Source: Gordius sp. MW1
Taxonomy: Eukaryota; Nematomorpha; Gordioida; Gordea; Gordiidae
Direction of reading: 5' to 3'
NCBI GenBank assembly: GCA_964036665.1
Contig: OZ038526.1
Span: 22,816,001 to 22,880,000 of the forward strand
DNA length: 64,000 bases
Position 1 is the stretch's first letter; every line of letters starts with the position of its first letter. The translations under genes were made by a program, and so were the position numbers. The notes below the pieces were generated by a model. It was not told the origin of the DNA. It saw only the letters and a program-made list of their open reading frames with translations, and made no database searches. This document shows positions 12,421 to 24,660 of this stretch, one piece after another.

Positions 12421-13373
12421 AATGAATATAAATTTAAATTCTAAGTTTTTTACCCTAACCGTTTCATATCTACAATAAGACTTTGGCCACGAGTCATACT
12501 CTCATAGATAATAGGATGATTTTGCTCTAGGCAAATGCAATAACTTGTAATTAATTAATTTTTTGAAATATATATAAACAGAATCAAAGACTACTTAGGC
12601 TACTACCTCTAAATTATTCCGGGCGGGCCTATTATTTATGAGTTAGGCCCGGCCCGGAATTTTGGAGCCTCAAAATTTAGGGCCCGGGCCCGTCCGGGCC
12701 CGGGCTTTTCCGGGCCGGGCCTTGGGCCGCCCGTGCTGGTCTCTAGATAGACGTAGAGCGAACTTACAGCTAGGCTAGTCCTTTAAAGCGAAGCGAGACT
12801 TCTAAATTAGCACTCCGACAGAGGACTTCTCTTACGCTTTGGAGTGTTTTTTTCGGTGAAATGAGTGTATACCCCGATAAAGTCCTTTTGCTGTTGGAAG
12901 GCGACATCGCTGAAGCGAAACCGAGACTATTAGTTGTAAGCCCAACCCTCCGCTCCTCCCACTGGGAGGCAACCTTTTAACCAATGTGTGTCACCAAAGG
13001 AAAGATTCGTTATTTCTTCGATTAATTCTACAATCAATGACGATCGTCAGAGGCTCGCGATTTAATAACACCCCAAGGGCAAAAAAAATAATGAAACCAT
13101 CATATTCAATTTTTAAACTAACCTAGCCGACATTTTTCTAATTAATTGAAGCTTATTTTACTTCGTTTTGTAATAGCACGCTAAACGATTACTTAGTTTC
13201 AAATAATAGCTTGGACAAATACGTAAAGTGTTTTATATTCTTTATTCATAAGTTATTAACCCGATAGGTACCAGACCCAGTTCGGTTGAGAAATTTTTTT
13301 CTGGGCTCTCTTACATGCTAAATAAAGCTAAACAATTGAAAAAGTTTGAAAAAATATTTACTTTGAGGAAAAA

Positions 13374-15318
13374 AGGGGTGTCACCTACAGGTTACACTGG
13401 GCAGCACAAATGTCCTCACGTATAAAGAAAATTTATTAAATTTTACAATTAGTATACAATAATGATGATTTTTTTTATAAAATACATAAAAATGTATTAA
13501 CTAACATCAATGAGTATAAAATATGTTAATTATTATGAAATATTGACCAACAATTTATGAAAAGGCCTACTTTATAATATGCACAAAAAATTCTACTAGC
13601 TTTGTGACAGACGACACAATGCCTCTGAGTACACGATACCTTTTGTTGTATGTTATATTATTCTTAAAATTAGTTAATTTAGGGCTTAAAGTCCGTTTAC
13701 GCGTTGTCCGTATTTTTAAAATAATTTTGCGCTATCTCTCTTTTGAAATTACATAATGTAATTTTCCCCTATTGAAGCAATATACATGCCATGCATTTTG
13801 GCATGCAGCATCCAGCCCAAATGCAAATATAAGAAAATACCCCATTTCTGTCGCGAAATGATAATCTAGTTGCATCCTTATGTTGATCAAAGCGTTCGAC
13901 ACCGCCCTTAAAAAATTAGACATTTTGATCATATGAGGATATTGAATTACAATTTTTTTCTATTTTTTCGCTTTAGTGATTCTCCAATAGAGGTTATAGG
14001 CTTGACCCTATGACACTTTGACAACATTGTGCCAATATTATTATCATTCCATCGGACAGTCATCAAGTCTTTTTTGATAGAAACCCTCGTTCTTTTACAT
14101 CGATGATCAAGCATTTAAACAATCGACCCGCACCGTTCCTGTGCCCCCAATATTCATCTTTGAAAGACATATCATTAAATTGTGGCTCTTAAAAAAATTA
14201 TCGAAATAAATATTGTATGGACCAAATTCTGGTGGTAGTTGATTTACTAAGTCTAATATGACCGCTCCTCCTACACCTATTTCGTTTTGTCGATTTACGG
14301 AAAATTTAGTCCCCTGATAAGGTTGAAATGTGACAAGGTAGCCATTTTTTGTTGCAGCACACCACATATTATAGCCGAAACGAAAAGGCTTGCCTTTTAT
14401 AAATTGTTCTGCATTGTGGTCCCGAAATAAAAAAACCATACACTCATCTATGGATATGTGAGAAGAGCTACGATGTTTAAAGTTGCTTGTGAACTTTTAA
14501 TAACTTTAAAAAAAGTGTCAAACCAATTTGCTGTTGTCGGCCAAATGTAAATATTAAGTTATTTCTTGGAAGCGATTTTACGCATTCCACTAGAAACCAT
14601 TATGTTAAACAGTCAGGTCAGAGCTCCCAAAACAGTTTAATATACTTAGGAAACAAGTAGCCAGGTAAAAAAAGAATTGAGATTTAGACTTTAAATTCAT
14701 TAACAGTTAAATTTACTCATATTCACCACATACAAAATAACATCATCTGAAAGAAATTGTTTCAAGTAATCTTCAGGATTTTCCAAGTGGATGGGGTCAA
14801 AGGTTAAATTAATCATATAATTTATACCTCAAAGCGATATTAACTTTGAAAAAAGGATATTTTTATACGAAATTACTTATAAAAAATCAAATTAAAGCAA
14901 ATAAAAAAGTAGCATTACTCATTTAAATAAGCTTATACGTAAGGACCTCTGCCTAATGTAACCTAAAGGTTACACTAAACTTTGGACCAACATTATTCCC
15001 ATTTTAATTAACCAAAAACAATTAAATTTCATATCAAAATAATTGTGAAAGTGTCAAGATTTTAATGATATAAATTAAAATAAGATTACATATGGTTGAG
15101 TCTCCATTTATAGAGAATATATGAGAAGCAGTCGAAATTTCAAAATTAGCGATATATGAGACCTCATTATAAATGAAAGTAGGAAGAGGAAGGGGAATAA
15201 AACATATCAGTTGATTCGCCTAAGTGTGCTCTTTCATATTCAATTTAAAAATTAATATTTTATCCAATAGTTTAAAAATTATAAGCGTTTAAAGTGGTGT
15301 CACCTACAGGTTACACTG
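13374..15318 (-). mobile_element. Probable piggyBac element bounded by palindromic end motifs
   Basis: GGTGTCACCTACAGGTTACA (with CTGG) occurs at 13376 and again at about 15296, bracketing the transposase pseudogene. A variant GTAACCTAAAGGTTACAC is at about 14,958. The motif is nearly palindromic (GTGT-ACCT-AGGT-ACAC), so orientation cannot be read. TTAA target sites could not be fixed at the edges. Confidence 0.5.
13732..14475 (-). pseudogene. piggyBac-family transposase pseudogene
   Basis: In minus-strand order: SIDECMVFLFRDHN with the first catalytic-type Asp, FIKGKPFRFGYNMWCAA, ATKNGYLVTFQPYQG, FGPYNIYFDNFF (second Asp, canonical DNFF), WNDNNIGTMLSKCH, KPITSIG, then NIRMQL...FGLDAACQNAWHVYC. 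Domain order and motifs match the DDE transposase of the piggyBac/PGBD family. Stops and frameshifts between 14,107 and 13,932, and the missing N-terminal half, show it is dead. Confidence 0.85.
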
Positions 15319-15409
15319 GTACCTCTCGGGTACGAGTTATGACGGCTGTAAAAAGGAGTGCTTTTACTTATTTATTTCAAATTATGTATAAAAGCAGAAA
15401 TAATCAATG

Positions 15410-15605
15410 TCTTCGCATACTTTATCTCAATTCTGCCCTTTTGGCATCCAATATTTTTATCCCTGCTGTTGCCACATGCTTTCGTTCCTCCGGTAAACAG
15501 GCCATGGATTTTTTTCAAGAAATTGGAAAACATTCTTCAAAATCTAAATTTTCCACCTCTTTCTTCAACTTGGGATCCTTATTGTACTTTAAATCCTTTA
15601 CCGAC
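15410..15605 (+). pseudogene. LINE-like reverse transcriptase C-terminal fragment
   Basis: Reads ASNIFIPAVATCFRSSGKQA then MDFFQEIGKHSSKSKFS, homologous in order to the fragments at 39,600-40,370 (-) and 56,540-56,810 (+). The pattern F.P.V....G..A..FF.EIG resembles the C-terminal endonuclease region of some non-LTR retrotransposon polyproteins. Family not fixed. Confidence 0.4.
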
Positions 15606-15659
15606 TTTTGGCCTATTTTAGACGACAATGATAAAGATATTTGTATTTAATCAAAATGT

Positions 15660-18440
15660 CTTTATTGAATCACGCTTATATATTTAACTTTGTTACCCAA
15701 AAATAAAAAATACGACAAATAAATGATGACGAATTTAATTTACCTACATTCAATCATATTTTTTATTCTATTAATCTAAATTTATAATTATAAGGATTAA
15801 AAAGCGAGGCCGGGCTCTATGATCGGTTAAAAAAATGCCCTTCGGTTTTGTAAATTTAATAGCAAAAGCGAATAAATGATTTTTATAAGTTTAATTAAAT
15901 GTATACATTCTACGAGAATCTTTCGTCATTTCACCGGTTACATTACGTATTTTAACAAATCTTTTTTAAACTAAACATAACACTAAATAATTTTAATTAG
16001 TCATCGTAATTTTACACAGTGCCCTTGTTATTTTAAAATCTTTTGAAATTTAATAAATTTTCTAAGGGTTGGCTCAAATGTATGTTGTAAGCAAACAAAA
16101 GTTGACACGGTTTCAAATAGGTACGAATTTAAGCGGATTTGTTGACTGCAGAGGTTATAAGGAGATGAGGCAATGAGGTTTCGACATGGATTGCACCTTA
16201 AATGTCGCAAATTGTTTTGGGGGACACCATTTTTTGGATTACACTTTAATTGGTTTTTTTGGAAAGGAAATCTAAGTTTGAGATTGCACTGAGAGAACGC
16301 GATAAGCAAAGAACAAGAGAATTAACCGCTCTTGGCCATCAGGCGAAATGGACATGTGGCGAATTTACTAATATTAAGTAACAATTAATCTTAAGTAAAG
16401 CAACGTATAATATTATCACTAAATTCAGATTATTTTCTGTGAGGAGTATAAATAATTCTGTTTTGCAATTCTCTCTTGCAAGTTATATATCATTGTCACA
16501 CTTAGGTTCTCCATTGTATACTTAAGCACAGCATACAACACTTTTTTGCAACTTTTATGACTTTTCGCCAGGTGGACTGGATTCGAATTAACGAGTGTTT
16601 ATAATTATTCATATTTTTTATTGAGTTTTGTAATGGCATCCGCAAAAGTTTGCATAGGCATCTTGCATCTTTGGGAATATTTGCCTAATTATAAGGGTGG
16701 AAAATCTCACCATCATCTGACAGGATTTTTTGGGCTTTAATTAAATGTAATCTACATTTTGGTAGCAAATAACTTAAAGGCTTTACCAAAAAAATAATGT
16801 TTTATGGATAAGAGTGTGCAAAGAAAAAGCTCTTATTAAATAAAAATGCATTTTTATACAATTTGTCGTCAAATTAATTAATCTTTAATAGCAAAGTTTC
16901 AAATTTGATAATTTAACAATTTTAATGTTTGTTAACAATCTGGAAAGTGTTTAACTAATCAAGGTGGGCATTAATATCAGAGGCCATATCAACGAATTGC
17001 ATGTTTTTTTTAATAGGATAAACATAGTAAATAACCTAAAATGCCATATTTTGGGGGATATAATTTTATTTAAAATAAATATAAAGGAAAATTTTAATCA
17101 ATTTAACACAGTTTGAAATATGTATTTTATTGATAGAGTTGAGAGCGTTATAGAGCTTATAAATTGATTGAAATTATTATATCAAGTTCTAGCATAGAAA
17201 ATATTTTTGAATAATAACACTGATCAACAAATAATGGACTTAAAATCAAGCGGCTAACAATTTGCAGATTGTGGTAGAGTCTACTTTACGGTGAAAACAA
17301 ATTTATTTTTGTTTTTTCCTATGCGTCCAGTTTTTAAAATATCTTGCTGTCAAAGTTGCTAAAAACACAGATTTGGGCGTTTTTCAAATGTCAATATCAT
17401 TTGCAAATTAATAGGTAAACTTTTATTTAATAAATTTGATTTATTGGTAAGAGGAATTCATTAAATATTTATTTTACCCTAGCTCTTTTAATTTTTGATT
17501 TTTACATTGACAATTTGTCCCAGACCTAAGGCACCCTCGCTTCCCTTTAACACTAGGAGTTCGTGTTTTTGTTTATCTCCTACTACTAGAGACCTGTACG
17601 GCCTGGGTCGGTCCATAAAATCAAACTACGGGCCGGGCCTGGATGGCCGTAATATAACCTAACGGGCTGGGCCGGGCTTAGAAAACGTAGGGTCAGCTAA
17701 AAGCCCGCCTATTTGTGTTTTATAAAGTATAAACAAAGGCTTGTTTTTATAATGATTCAGTTTATAATTATATTTGATGTTTGGTAAATTAACAAGGATT
17801 TAATGAATTCCTATCCCCTTTATTTATAATCAAACTTATTAAATTGAAAAGCTACCCATTAATTTTCAAGTTTTTGAAGTTTTCAAAACGGCAAAATTGC
17901 TGTTTTAGCTACTTTGACCGACAGCAAATGTTTTAAAAACTTGATGTATAGGAAAAATATTTATATATTTACCGCGAAGTCTACCAAAATCTGCAAACCG
18001 TTTGCTGGTCGATTTTTCTTGTTGAATCTGTAATCTATTAAAACATGATAGTCGTCGTTATTTTATATTAAATACTGTGAATTGTAATTTCCCTGAATAT
18101 TATATAATAAATAATACCTAGCGTCTCAGGGGTGCTAGCTTACCTTTATTTTAAAAAGAAATATAATAAATTTCTCATTTTTGTTTGTTAAATAATTTTG
18201 CCTGACAATTCATTAATTTATCAATCTTTACATAAATATTCGTTAATTATTATATATTTTGCCTGATTCTCTATCATATAGTACACATTAAAATACGAAG
18301 TAAGCTAGAAATCAGCATTTTTCAACCATGGATCGATCACATTTTACGCAAGTAATACAAAATCAACAAAACAAACTAACGATAACTACTTTTTACAATT
18401 ATATGGAATCATCAGACTCAAAAGTAGTGGCATCGGTTCC
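15660..18440. other. Gene-poor DNA with scattered relics
   Basis: Holds only the hAT-like terminus near 17,587. The 93-aa frame at 16,028-16,309 has no recognisable motif. Confidence 0.45.
17587..17720. mobile_element. Isolated hAT-type terminus
   Basis: TAGAGACCTGTACGGCCTGG followed by GGGCCGGGCCTGG and GGGCTGGGCCGGGCTT repeats, resembling the ends of the 3.7-kb hAT element. The partner end was not found, so only one end is called. Confidence 0.4.
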
Positions 18441-18517
18441 ATAGCATTTTGTAATTTGTCTCTATATCAAAATTCGTATCCTCATATCTAGTCTTTTCGA
18501 TGAATATTATGAGTAAT

Positions 18518-18931
18518 TTAATCGATTGGTTTTAGAATTACGAAACGTGAAGCAACAAAAGCTACAAATATGCTCAGCATTGTAACGAGAGCTGCTGTTA
18601 TATAGAATGATTCTTCGTCGAATATTTCTGTAAAAGAAGGCAGAAGGGTTGAGACTTTAATCATTAATTCAACTTGAACTTGACGCTTGACCCTCCGATT
18701 TTTGGGGACATTTTTGGGGAAAGTTTTGGTAGGAGTGGGATTATGTTTTGGAATTTTATGAATATTGATGGGAGATGCATTATTATAAGATTTTGGAAGG
18801 TGTGCCGGATGTTGATGGAATTGTTTTTCAGATGGATGATAATTGTTCGAATGATGCGATTCTAACAAAACGCTAGACAACGTGGTCAATAAAATAAAAT
18901 TTGCTACTAATATATCTTTCATGTATTTCAT
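18518..18931 (-). CDS. Small predicted secretory/type I membrane protein, 137 aa, unrecognised family
   Basis: Single open frame starting MKYMKDILVANFILLTTLSS. The N-terminus is hydrophobic and looks like a signal peptide cleaved around residue 20-24. A His/Pro/Asn/Lys-rich low-complexity segment follows to about residue 78. Next comes the basic site NRRVKRQ, which fits the furin consensus R-X-K-R, then a short segment, a strongly hydrophobic helix near residues 110-130 (ITAALVTMLSIFVAFVASRF) and a short tail VILKPID. The layout suggests a precursor whose N-terminal peptide is released from a membrane-anchored C-terminal part. A TATA-like box lies about 155 bp upstream. No canonical AATAAA is seen close downstream. 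I do not recognise the family. Regular composition and topology favour a real gene over a chance frame. Confidence 0.62.
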   Translation of the reverse strand: MKYMKDILVANFILLTTLSSVLLESHHSNNYHPSEKQFHQHPAHLPKSYNNASPINIHKIPKHNPTPTKTFPKNVPKNRRVKRQVQVELMIKVSTLLPSFTEIFDEESFYITAALVTMLSIFVAFVASRFVILKPID

Positions 18932-19081
18932 AAGGCGTGTAATTTGTGTTGAATCCTAAAATATGGGATAATTCCTTTCATACCATCGCGAGATTCAATT
19001 TTGGATCGATAAAATAGCTGAAGTAACAGCAACAGCAGTCACATCAACCAACCCTACTACCACAATAAATTTATCGATCGC

Positions 19082-19094
19082 TCATTTATATCCC
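19082..19094 (-). promoter_or_regulatory. TATA-like box upstream of the 137-aa gene
   Basis: On the minus strand the sequence reads GGGATATAAATGAG, about 155 bp before the ATG at 18931. That spacing suits a short 5' UTR. No other support was found. Confidence 0.35.
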
Positions 19095-20504
19095 TTCGAT
19101 CAAAAAATAGCTAGTCAATATAAAAACCTATTATTTGAATTTAGCGAATTAATTTTTATTTCTTCATAACTGGATGGTCAGTAAGTGTATCGAGGAGGTT
19201 AATTGCCTGGAGCCTCCTCTCTCCTTCATATGCTCTCAACATCTGCCTGACAAATTAAGTGTTTCGAACAGGTGTCTTTATTATGCACACGATTTTGTAA
19301 TTTAATTTATTATGATGATCGCTTTAATATAAAGTACAATTATTTTTAATACAAAATACTAGTATTTTATTTTTAAGCGAATTTATAATAAAATTATTAA
19401 GTCGGTATCACTATGCTTATTTTCCCTGTGTTATATTATAAATCCTATTTAAATATTTTTAAATCACAAAAACTGAAAATCACATAAATAAATGGAATAT
19501 GGGCAAACTATGTATATAACGGCTTGGCAAAAATTGGTTAATTTTATATAATACACTTAAATAAACATCTAAATTTTATTTGTTCTATGGATCGACACGG
19601 AGAAATTTTTTTTTGGTTAAAAAGTTTATTTTCACGAAAAAAAGTTACATAAATAAGCGAAATACAAAAATAAAGACTTATTGGTTAAATACAAAGATCT
19701 ATATCATTATCTTGTAAAATGGGCCATGAGTCGGCATACATTTTTCAATGATTCCCAATAAAATGTGCTCAATATTTTATTTGTGTGTCTAGGTAACATT
19801 AGATGCCAGTATTAATTTTATATACATTCACATTATATTACTAAAGTTTATAGAATTGGATAGCTTAATTTTTATTTATTAAAATGTTTATATTTTTTTA
19901 ATTATCACATAAATTTTAAATTTATATTTTTTAGTAATAAATATATTGTAATTTACCCTTCCTCAGGTGTGTAGCCAGGGGGGGGGGGCAAATCCAAAAC
20001 CCGGCTACGCCCATGCCGTCCCTCATTCAAGATTTTGGCTATGCCTATGCTTATAAGGTTTTTTTCTAGGCCGATTTCTCGTGCACCTGGCATTGCATGT
20101 AGAATCTCAACTGGATACATAATTTCATAAAAAAATAAGGGTTAAATTGGAAAATGTTTAAAAAAGGATGTGATATATGAATAAATATATATTTAATATT
20201 AAACTTAATATTGAAATATTATATTTAAAACTGAGCGTCTGAATGTTATTGATTTTTATATTCAAGTAAGCGCAAAATGATAAAAATTCGGTGTAGCGCA
20301 CAAAAATGACGAACGCTGTAAAATAGCGAACGTCAATTACGAACATTCGTTAAAAAAACGAAATAATAAGTTTATTTTTGTCATATCACGTGTTTTTCAC
20401 TAGCAGGGGATTGGGTGGAGATTCCGAAAAATTATTGTTAGTTTTGACGATACCATTGTTATACCCGTTAAAAATATCTTTTAAAATTTTAAATTCTTAG
20501 CTTT

Positions 20505-20735
20505 AAATGATTAGCTGAATAAATTGTAACGAGTGAAAAATTTTTTATTTCAAACTTATCCTAGTAGTTAATTACGAATAATGACAATCTAATGCATTTT
20601 ACATTTAAACCGTGAAATAATTTTCAAAAATTTAATTTTTTAAAAATTTTATTTAAAAATCGGGTCGAACTCGGGTCGGGCTCGAATCGGGCTCGGGTCG
20701 GGCTCGGGCAGAAGAAATTTCATTTTGCAAGGCTC
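20505..20735 (-). mobile_element. hAT-related relic, same family
   Basis: Minus-strand terminus TAGAGCCTTGCAAAATGAAA with TTTCTTCTGCCCGAGCCCGA and repeats. The interior shares GATTAGCTGAATAAATTGTA (plus) with the copy at 690-975. Confidence 0.6.
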
Positions 20736-20934
20736 TACACAGAGTACATTATATAACTTCAAAACTTCAGCTTTTCCCCTGTCTATTGTAATATAACTGA
20801 CCAGAACTGCAAATCTTATCCTAGTATTTAAATATATTCATAGGAGCAGTTAGGATTTAGGAAATAAGAGAGGTGAATATTTTAAAAGAAAATTTATATG
20901 TAACTGTTAAATAAAATATATTTTTATAAGTTAT

Positions 20935-21231
20935 ATTTTTATTTTAAATCTAAATAAATTGTAACGAGGGAAAATGGATTTTTATTTCAAACTTAATCTA
21001 GTTTTTAATTACGAGTAATAACAATCTACTGCATTTTATATTTAAATGGTGAAATAATTTTTAAAATAAAAATGTTCAAAAGTTTTATTCGAAAAATCGG
21101 GTCGGGCTTGGGTCGGGCCTAAATAAAAAAAAGTCTTTTGGGCTCGGGCAGGGCTCGGGCAAAATAGAAATGGAGAAGTCGGGCTCAGGTCGGGCTCGGC
21201 CGAAGAAATTTTATTTTGCAGGGCTTTAGCC
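20935..21231 (-). mobile_element. hAT-related relic, same family
   Basis: Minus-strand terminus TAAAGCCCTGCAAAATAAAA with TTTCTTCGGCCGAGCCCGAC and repeated CCCGAGCCC units. The interior shares the TTGTAACGAGGGAAAATGGA region with its siblings. Confidence 0.6.
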
Positions 21232-22249
21232 ACGGCAGACGATGATTGACTGCCCTGTCAGGCGTAAATTTACGTTGATATGCCAGCACAAAATTGGGCA
21301 AAAAAATAATCATATCTAATTTCATGCATAAATAGTAAAACACATGGATTTTAGAGTTAATGTTAAACTTGATTAAAAGGGAAACAAAATTTAGCCTAAA
21401 ATCCGCAATTTATGTTAGTTACTTTAATTAAATAACATCCCTAAATCCTCCTATATTATAGGTGTTGAAATAAATTTATTATTAACACGATTTATTTGCG
21501 AATATTATTTATTTGATTAAAACAATATAGGCGAAAACTCTTTACCTTTTATTATTGTTACTTCTTAAAATTTACATACCCAATATAAAATTAAACACAA
21601 ATACATGATTATATTTAAAAAAAAATTGATCTTTTATATAAGTGCAAATGCGCTTTCACCAGGCACCATTAACAAATTTTATTCCAACAATAGTTACTCC
21701 CTTTATTTGAATTTACAAAAAAGCGAATCCATTCATGGGGATAAAAATGTTATGGGTTTTACAAAATTCATAAAAATTAATGGGCATTAACATAAAGGCT
21801 TAAATCATTGTAGGCGAGAGAGGGGGGAGGGAGAGAAAAGGGAAGATTTACCAAAAACAGGATCTATAAGAAAATGTTTGAATATTGCCTAATATTAAGG
21901 GATATGATAAGACATGTTATATTTACAAAAGTATATATGGGCTATTAAAATTTAAAATCAAGATAGAGAGAATTGTCTTTATTATAGTAAATTTTTCATA
22001 TTATGTTTTAGTAGATTTATTTAAATGCTATAATGGATATAAATACTAACTTAATATCTATTCCATAAATTATTCACAAATACAATTTAAATGAAAATAA
22101 ATATTAAAAACTAATAGGCAAAAGTGTGCTAGAATGAATTAATAAAACTACTACCAATCCCATAGACTAGATAGACTGCTCATTAACGCACAAAATGTGT
22201 ACCCTTTTTTCTACCATTTTGATGTTAACATAATGAAGCGGCGAATATA

Positions 22250-22562
22250 TAGATACAGTCGAAATCGCTTAAGTGAGAATCGCTGGGCCTTAAATTTTAA
22301 AAAAAATTCTCATTTAAGCGATTTTTACCCTCTTTCTAACAGGGGGACGGGGGTGATTTGTCCCCTCCGCTCCCTCCCCCCTATTTTTTTTATCCCCTTT
22401 CTCACTCAAAGGCCCCCCCCCCGGGTAAAGAAAGGGGGGCCCAAATCACCCTTCCACCAGTGTGAGAAAGAGGGTAAAAATAAGGGGGGGGGGGCAAATT
22501 ACCCCCTCCCCCTGGTGCTGGTAAAAAAGAGGGTAAAAATAAGGGGGGGGGGGGCAAAGTTC
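22250..22562. repeat. Stem-loop followed by G-run tandem repeats
   Basis: AATCGCTTAAGTGAGAAT and ATTCTCATTTAAGCGATT form a stem (about 22,263-22,325). Then come two to three units of GAGGGTAAAAATAAGGGGGG about 70-85 bp apart, with complementary CCCCTCCGCTCCCTCCCCCC upstream. The open frames here are artefacts. Confidence 0.6.
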
Positions 22563-22609
22563 TTATTTTATTTATGATATATAAAATGTGCAAATATTGT
22601 AATCATAAC

Positions 22610-22830
22610 AAATAGCAATTTAATCAACTATCTGCTCGAGTTTACTGCTAGAGCTATCTGCTCAATATGCTTAACAGATTTTGCTGCTTCGACTAACCTC
22701 TCGAGCATTTTTACGTGCTACTGTTAAAACTATTGCACCGAACAGCGAGCACTCATTGTACTAACTAGCATATTAAACAGCTCAGCGTGCGTTATCGCGT
22801 TTGGAGTCGAAGTTAGGTAGCAATTTAACA
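22610..22830. mobile_element. Diverged relative of the 193-bp hAT MITE
   Basis: Shares CTCGAGCATTTTTACGTGCTAC-like sequence, the 'TATTAAACAGCTCAGCGTGC' motif and terminal TAGCAATTTAA / GGTAGCAATTTAAC with the element at 3,953. No clear target duplication was found. Confidence 0.45.
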
Positions 22831-22999
22831 CCACATGCCGAATTCGGTCGAACTGATGAAAATGACAACTGATGAAAAAAATGAAACACAAACAAGATAC
22901 CTAATCTTTATATTTAAATTAAAAAATTTATATTTATATTGAATATAATAGAATGCAATTATAAATAATAAAGTTATGGACTCATATAGTAACTAGTAA

Positions 23000-23278
23000 T
23001 ATACAATAGACTATAATTAAGCTATTAAAATCAAGCTTTTGTTGAATTACATATGTTGCTATAACTGTGTCTAGTATTAATATATTTAAATATACATACA
23101 ATAGGGGATAATTAATCTATTAAAATAATAACTTTTGATAAATTAAATGAATTGCTACAACTATGTCTAGTACTTATATACTTTAAATATAAAGAGTAAT
23201 ATACAACAAGGTATAATTAATCTATTAAAATAATGACTTTTGATAAATTATATGAATTGCTATAACTATGTCTAGAAA
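23000..23278. repeat. Three tandem copies of a 97-104 bp AT-rich unit
   Basis: TATAATTAATCTATTAAAAT starts units at about 23,011, 23,108 and 23,211. Each continues through 'CTTTTGATAAATTA' to AACTATGTCTAG. Confidence 0.7.
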
Positions 23279-23904
23279 TATTTACAAATCAATAAAAATT
23301 GCAAATTCGTAATATATTTTAACTTATATAAAAACACAATATAAATATATTATAATTAAATTATGTCCTTAAAACAATAAATGTGTGTGCTCACTTAGAT
23401 TGATATACTAAATAAAATATTTTTATATAGAATAGTTTTTATGAATGATAAATTCACTAAGTAAACATAATAGTTAGTAAAGGATATTAAAAAGAATACA
23501 AAAGCATGGATTTAAATGGATTTATATGAATATTTAAGAAAATGATATGAGAAAAATATTTTTGTTAGATAACATGGGTGTATAAATTGTTGATATATGT
23601 AGTTTATGGTTTTAAATTCAAATCATGATAGATTAAGCAAGGTCATATAAATATTTAAAATGGTAACCATAAGACTATTCATTTGCTTAGGTATAAAACT
23701 TTTTATCAAATCTCAAACTTTTTGATGCAAGTTTGATACAAATTTTTTAATAAATTGCAAACGTAAATATGATGCAGGTCATTTAAAAAGGCCTTATTAT
23801 TACTTTATTTAATTGCAAACCTTAATGTGATGTATGTTATATAAATAGGCATTCTTATGCTACTTTTTATATATACTCTAATAGCTAAAATACTTAATAG
23901 ATAA

Positions 23905-24010
23905 TACCATGGGCCAATGACAAAACAAATTTTCAATACAAAAACCCTTAGAAATTAAAAAAAAATTATGTTTTGCCCCCCCCCATCCAAAACCTGGCTA
24001 TGCTCATGGA
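23905..24010. mobile_element. CATGGGC-family MITE, degraded left end
   Basis: CATGGGCCAATGAC ... CAATACAAAAACCCTTAGAA ... CCAAAACCTGGCTATGCTCATGG. The interior matches 31,143-31,258. Confidence 0.6.
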
Positions 24011-24660
24011 TAATACAAAATAAGGGCTAAGATAAAGAATATACTCAATTTTTTTATGGTGACGTGTGACTAATGTTTGTAAAAAATTATAAAAACATCA
24101 ACAAGGCTGTAAGATTAAATATAAACTAATATGTAGAAAGACTTATTTATTTTTTTCCATATTCTTATATAAGTAATTGTCGTATATAAATATTAGGAAA
24201 TATTTTTGTTGATTTCATATTGACATTTGCTGGTATGTTTTCTTTATTTAAAACATATTAATGATATTTCAACATATGTTACCATTTATAATAGTGTTCA
24301 TCACATCCCACACATTTTCTTCAGCAACCTTTAGGGTCCTAATTAAATCTAGATTTAAAATTATTCATTTGCCTATACAAAACTTGCTTTGTTGAGTCCT
24401 TCTATATTTATGAATAAGTTTTTGTGGCATCAGTACATTGTTGAGATTTAAAAGAAAGTACTAAAATAAAGAGTCAGAAAAGACAAATAAACCTGTATAT
24501 TTGCTAACTCAAACATGGGTTTCATCTAAAAACCGAAATAAAAATGATTATTTACTTGATGTTAAGTCTATATTTGGCACATTAAGATCTTGTTCTTTTG
24601 TGTCAGTGACTTAAGGATGCCTATAAGTTTGCAAGTTTATATGTTAAGTCATTACCTTTA

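Larger units (their letters stand above)
9036..12745 (-). mobile_element. hAT transposon, 3.7 kb, with nested Helentron-like insertion; 8-bp TSD
   Basis: The left end TAGAGACCTGCA and right end TGCTGGTCTCTA are inverted repeats. They are flanked by the exact 8-bp duplication GATAGACG at 9028-9035 and 12746-12753. Both the 8-bp duplication and the TAGAG end are hAT hallmarks. GC-rich subterminal repeats (GGCCCGGCCCGGGCCCGG) lie inside both ends (9,060-9,155 and 12,620-12,735). The body is interrupted by the Helentron-like element at 9,238-11,512; what remains is about 1.4 kb with a decayed transposase on the minus strand. Confidence 0.88.

Noticed and set aside
22402..22593. Proline-rich minus-strand open frame
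   Set aside because: Explained entirely by C/G homopolymer tandem repeats.
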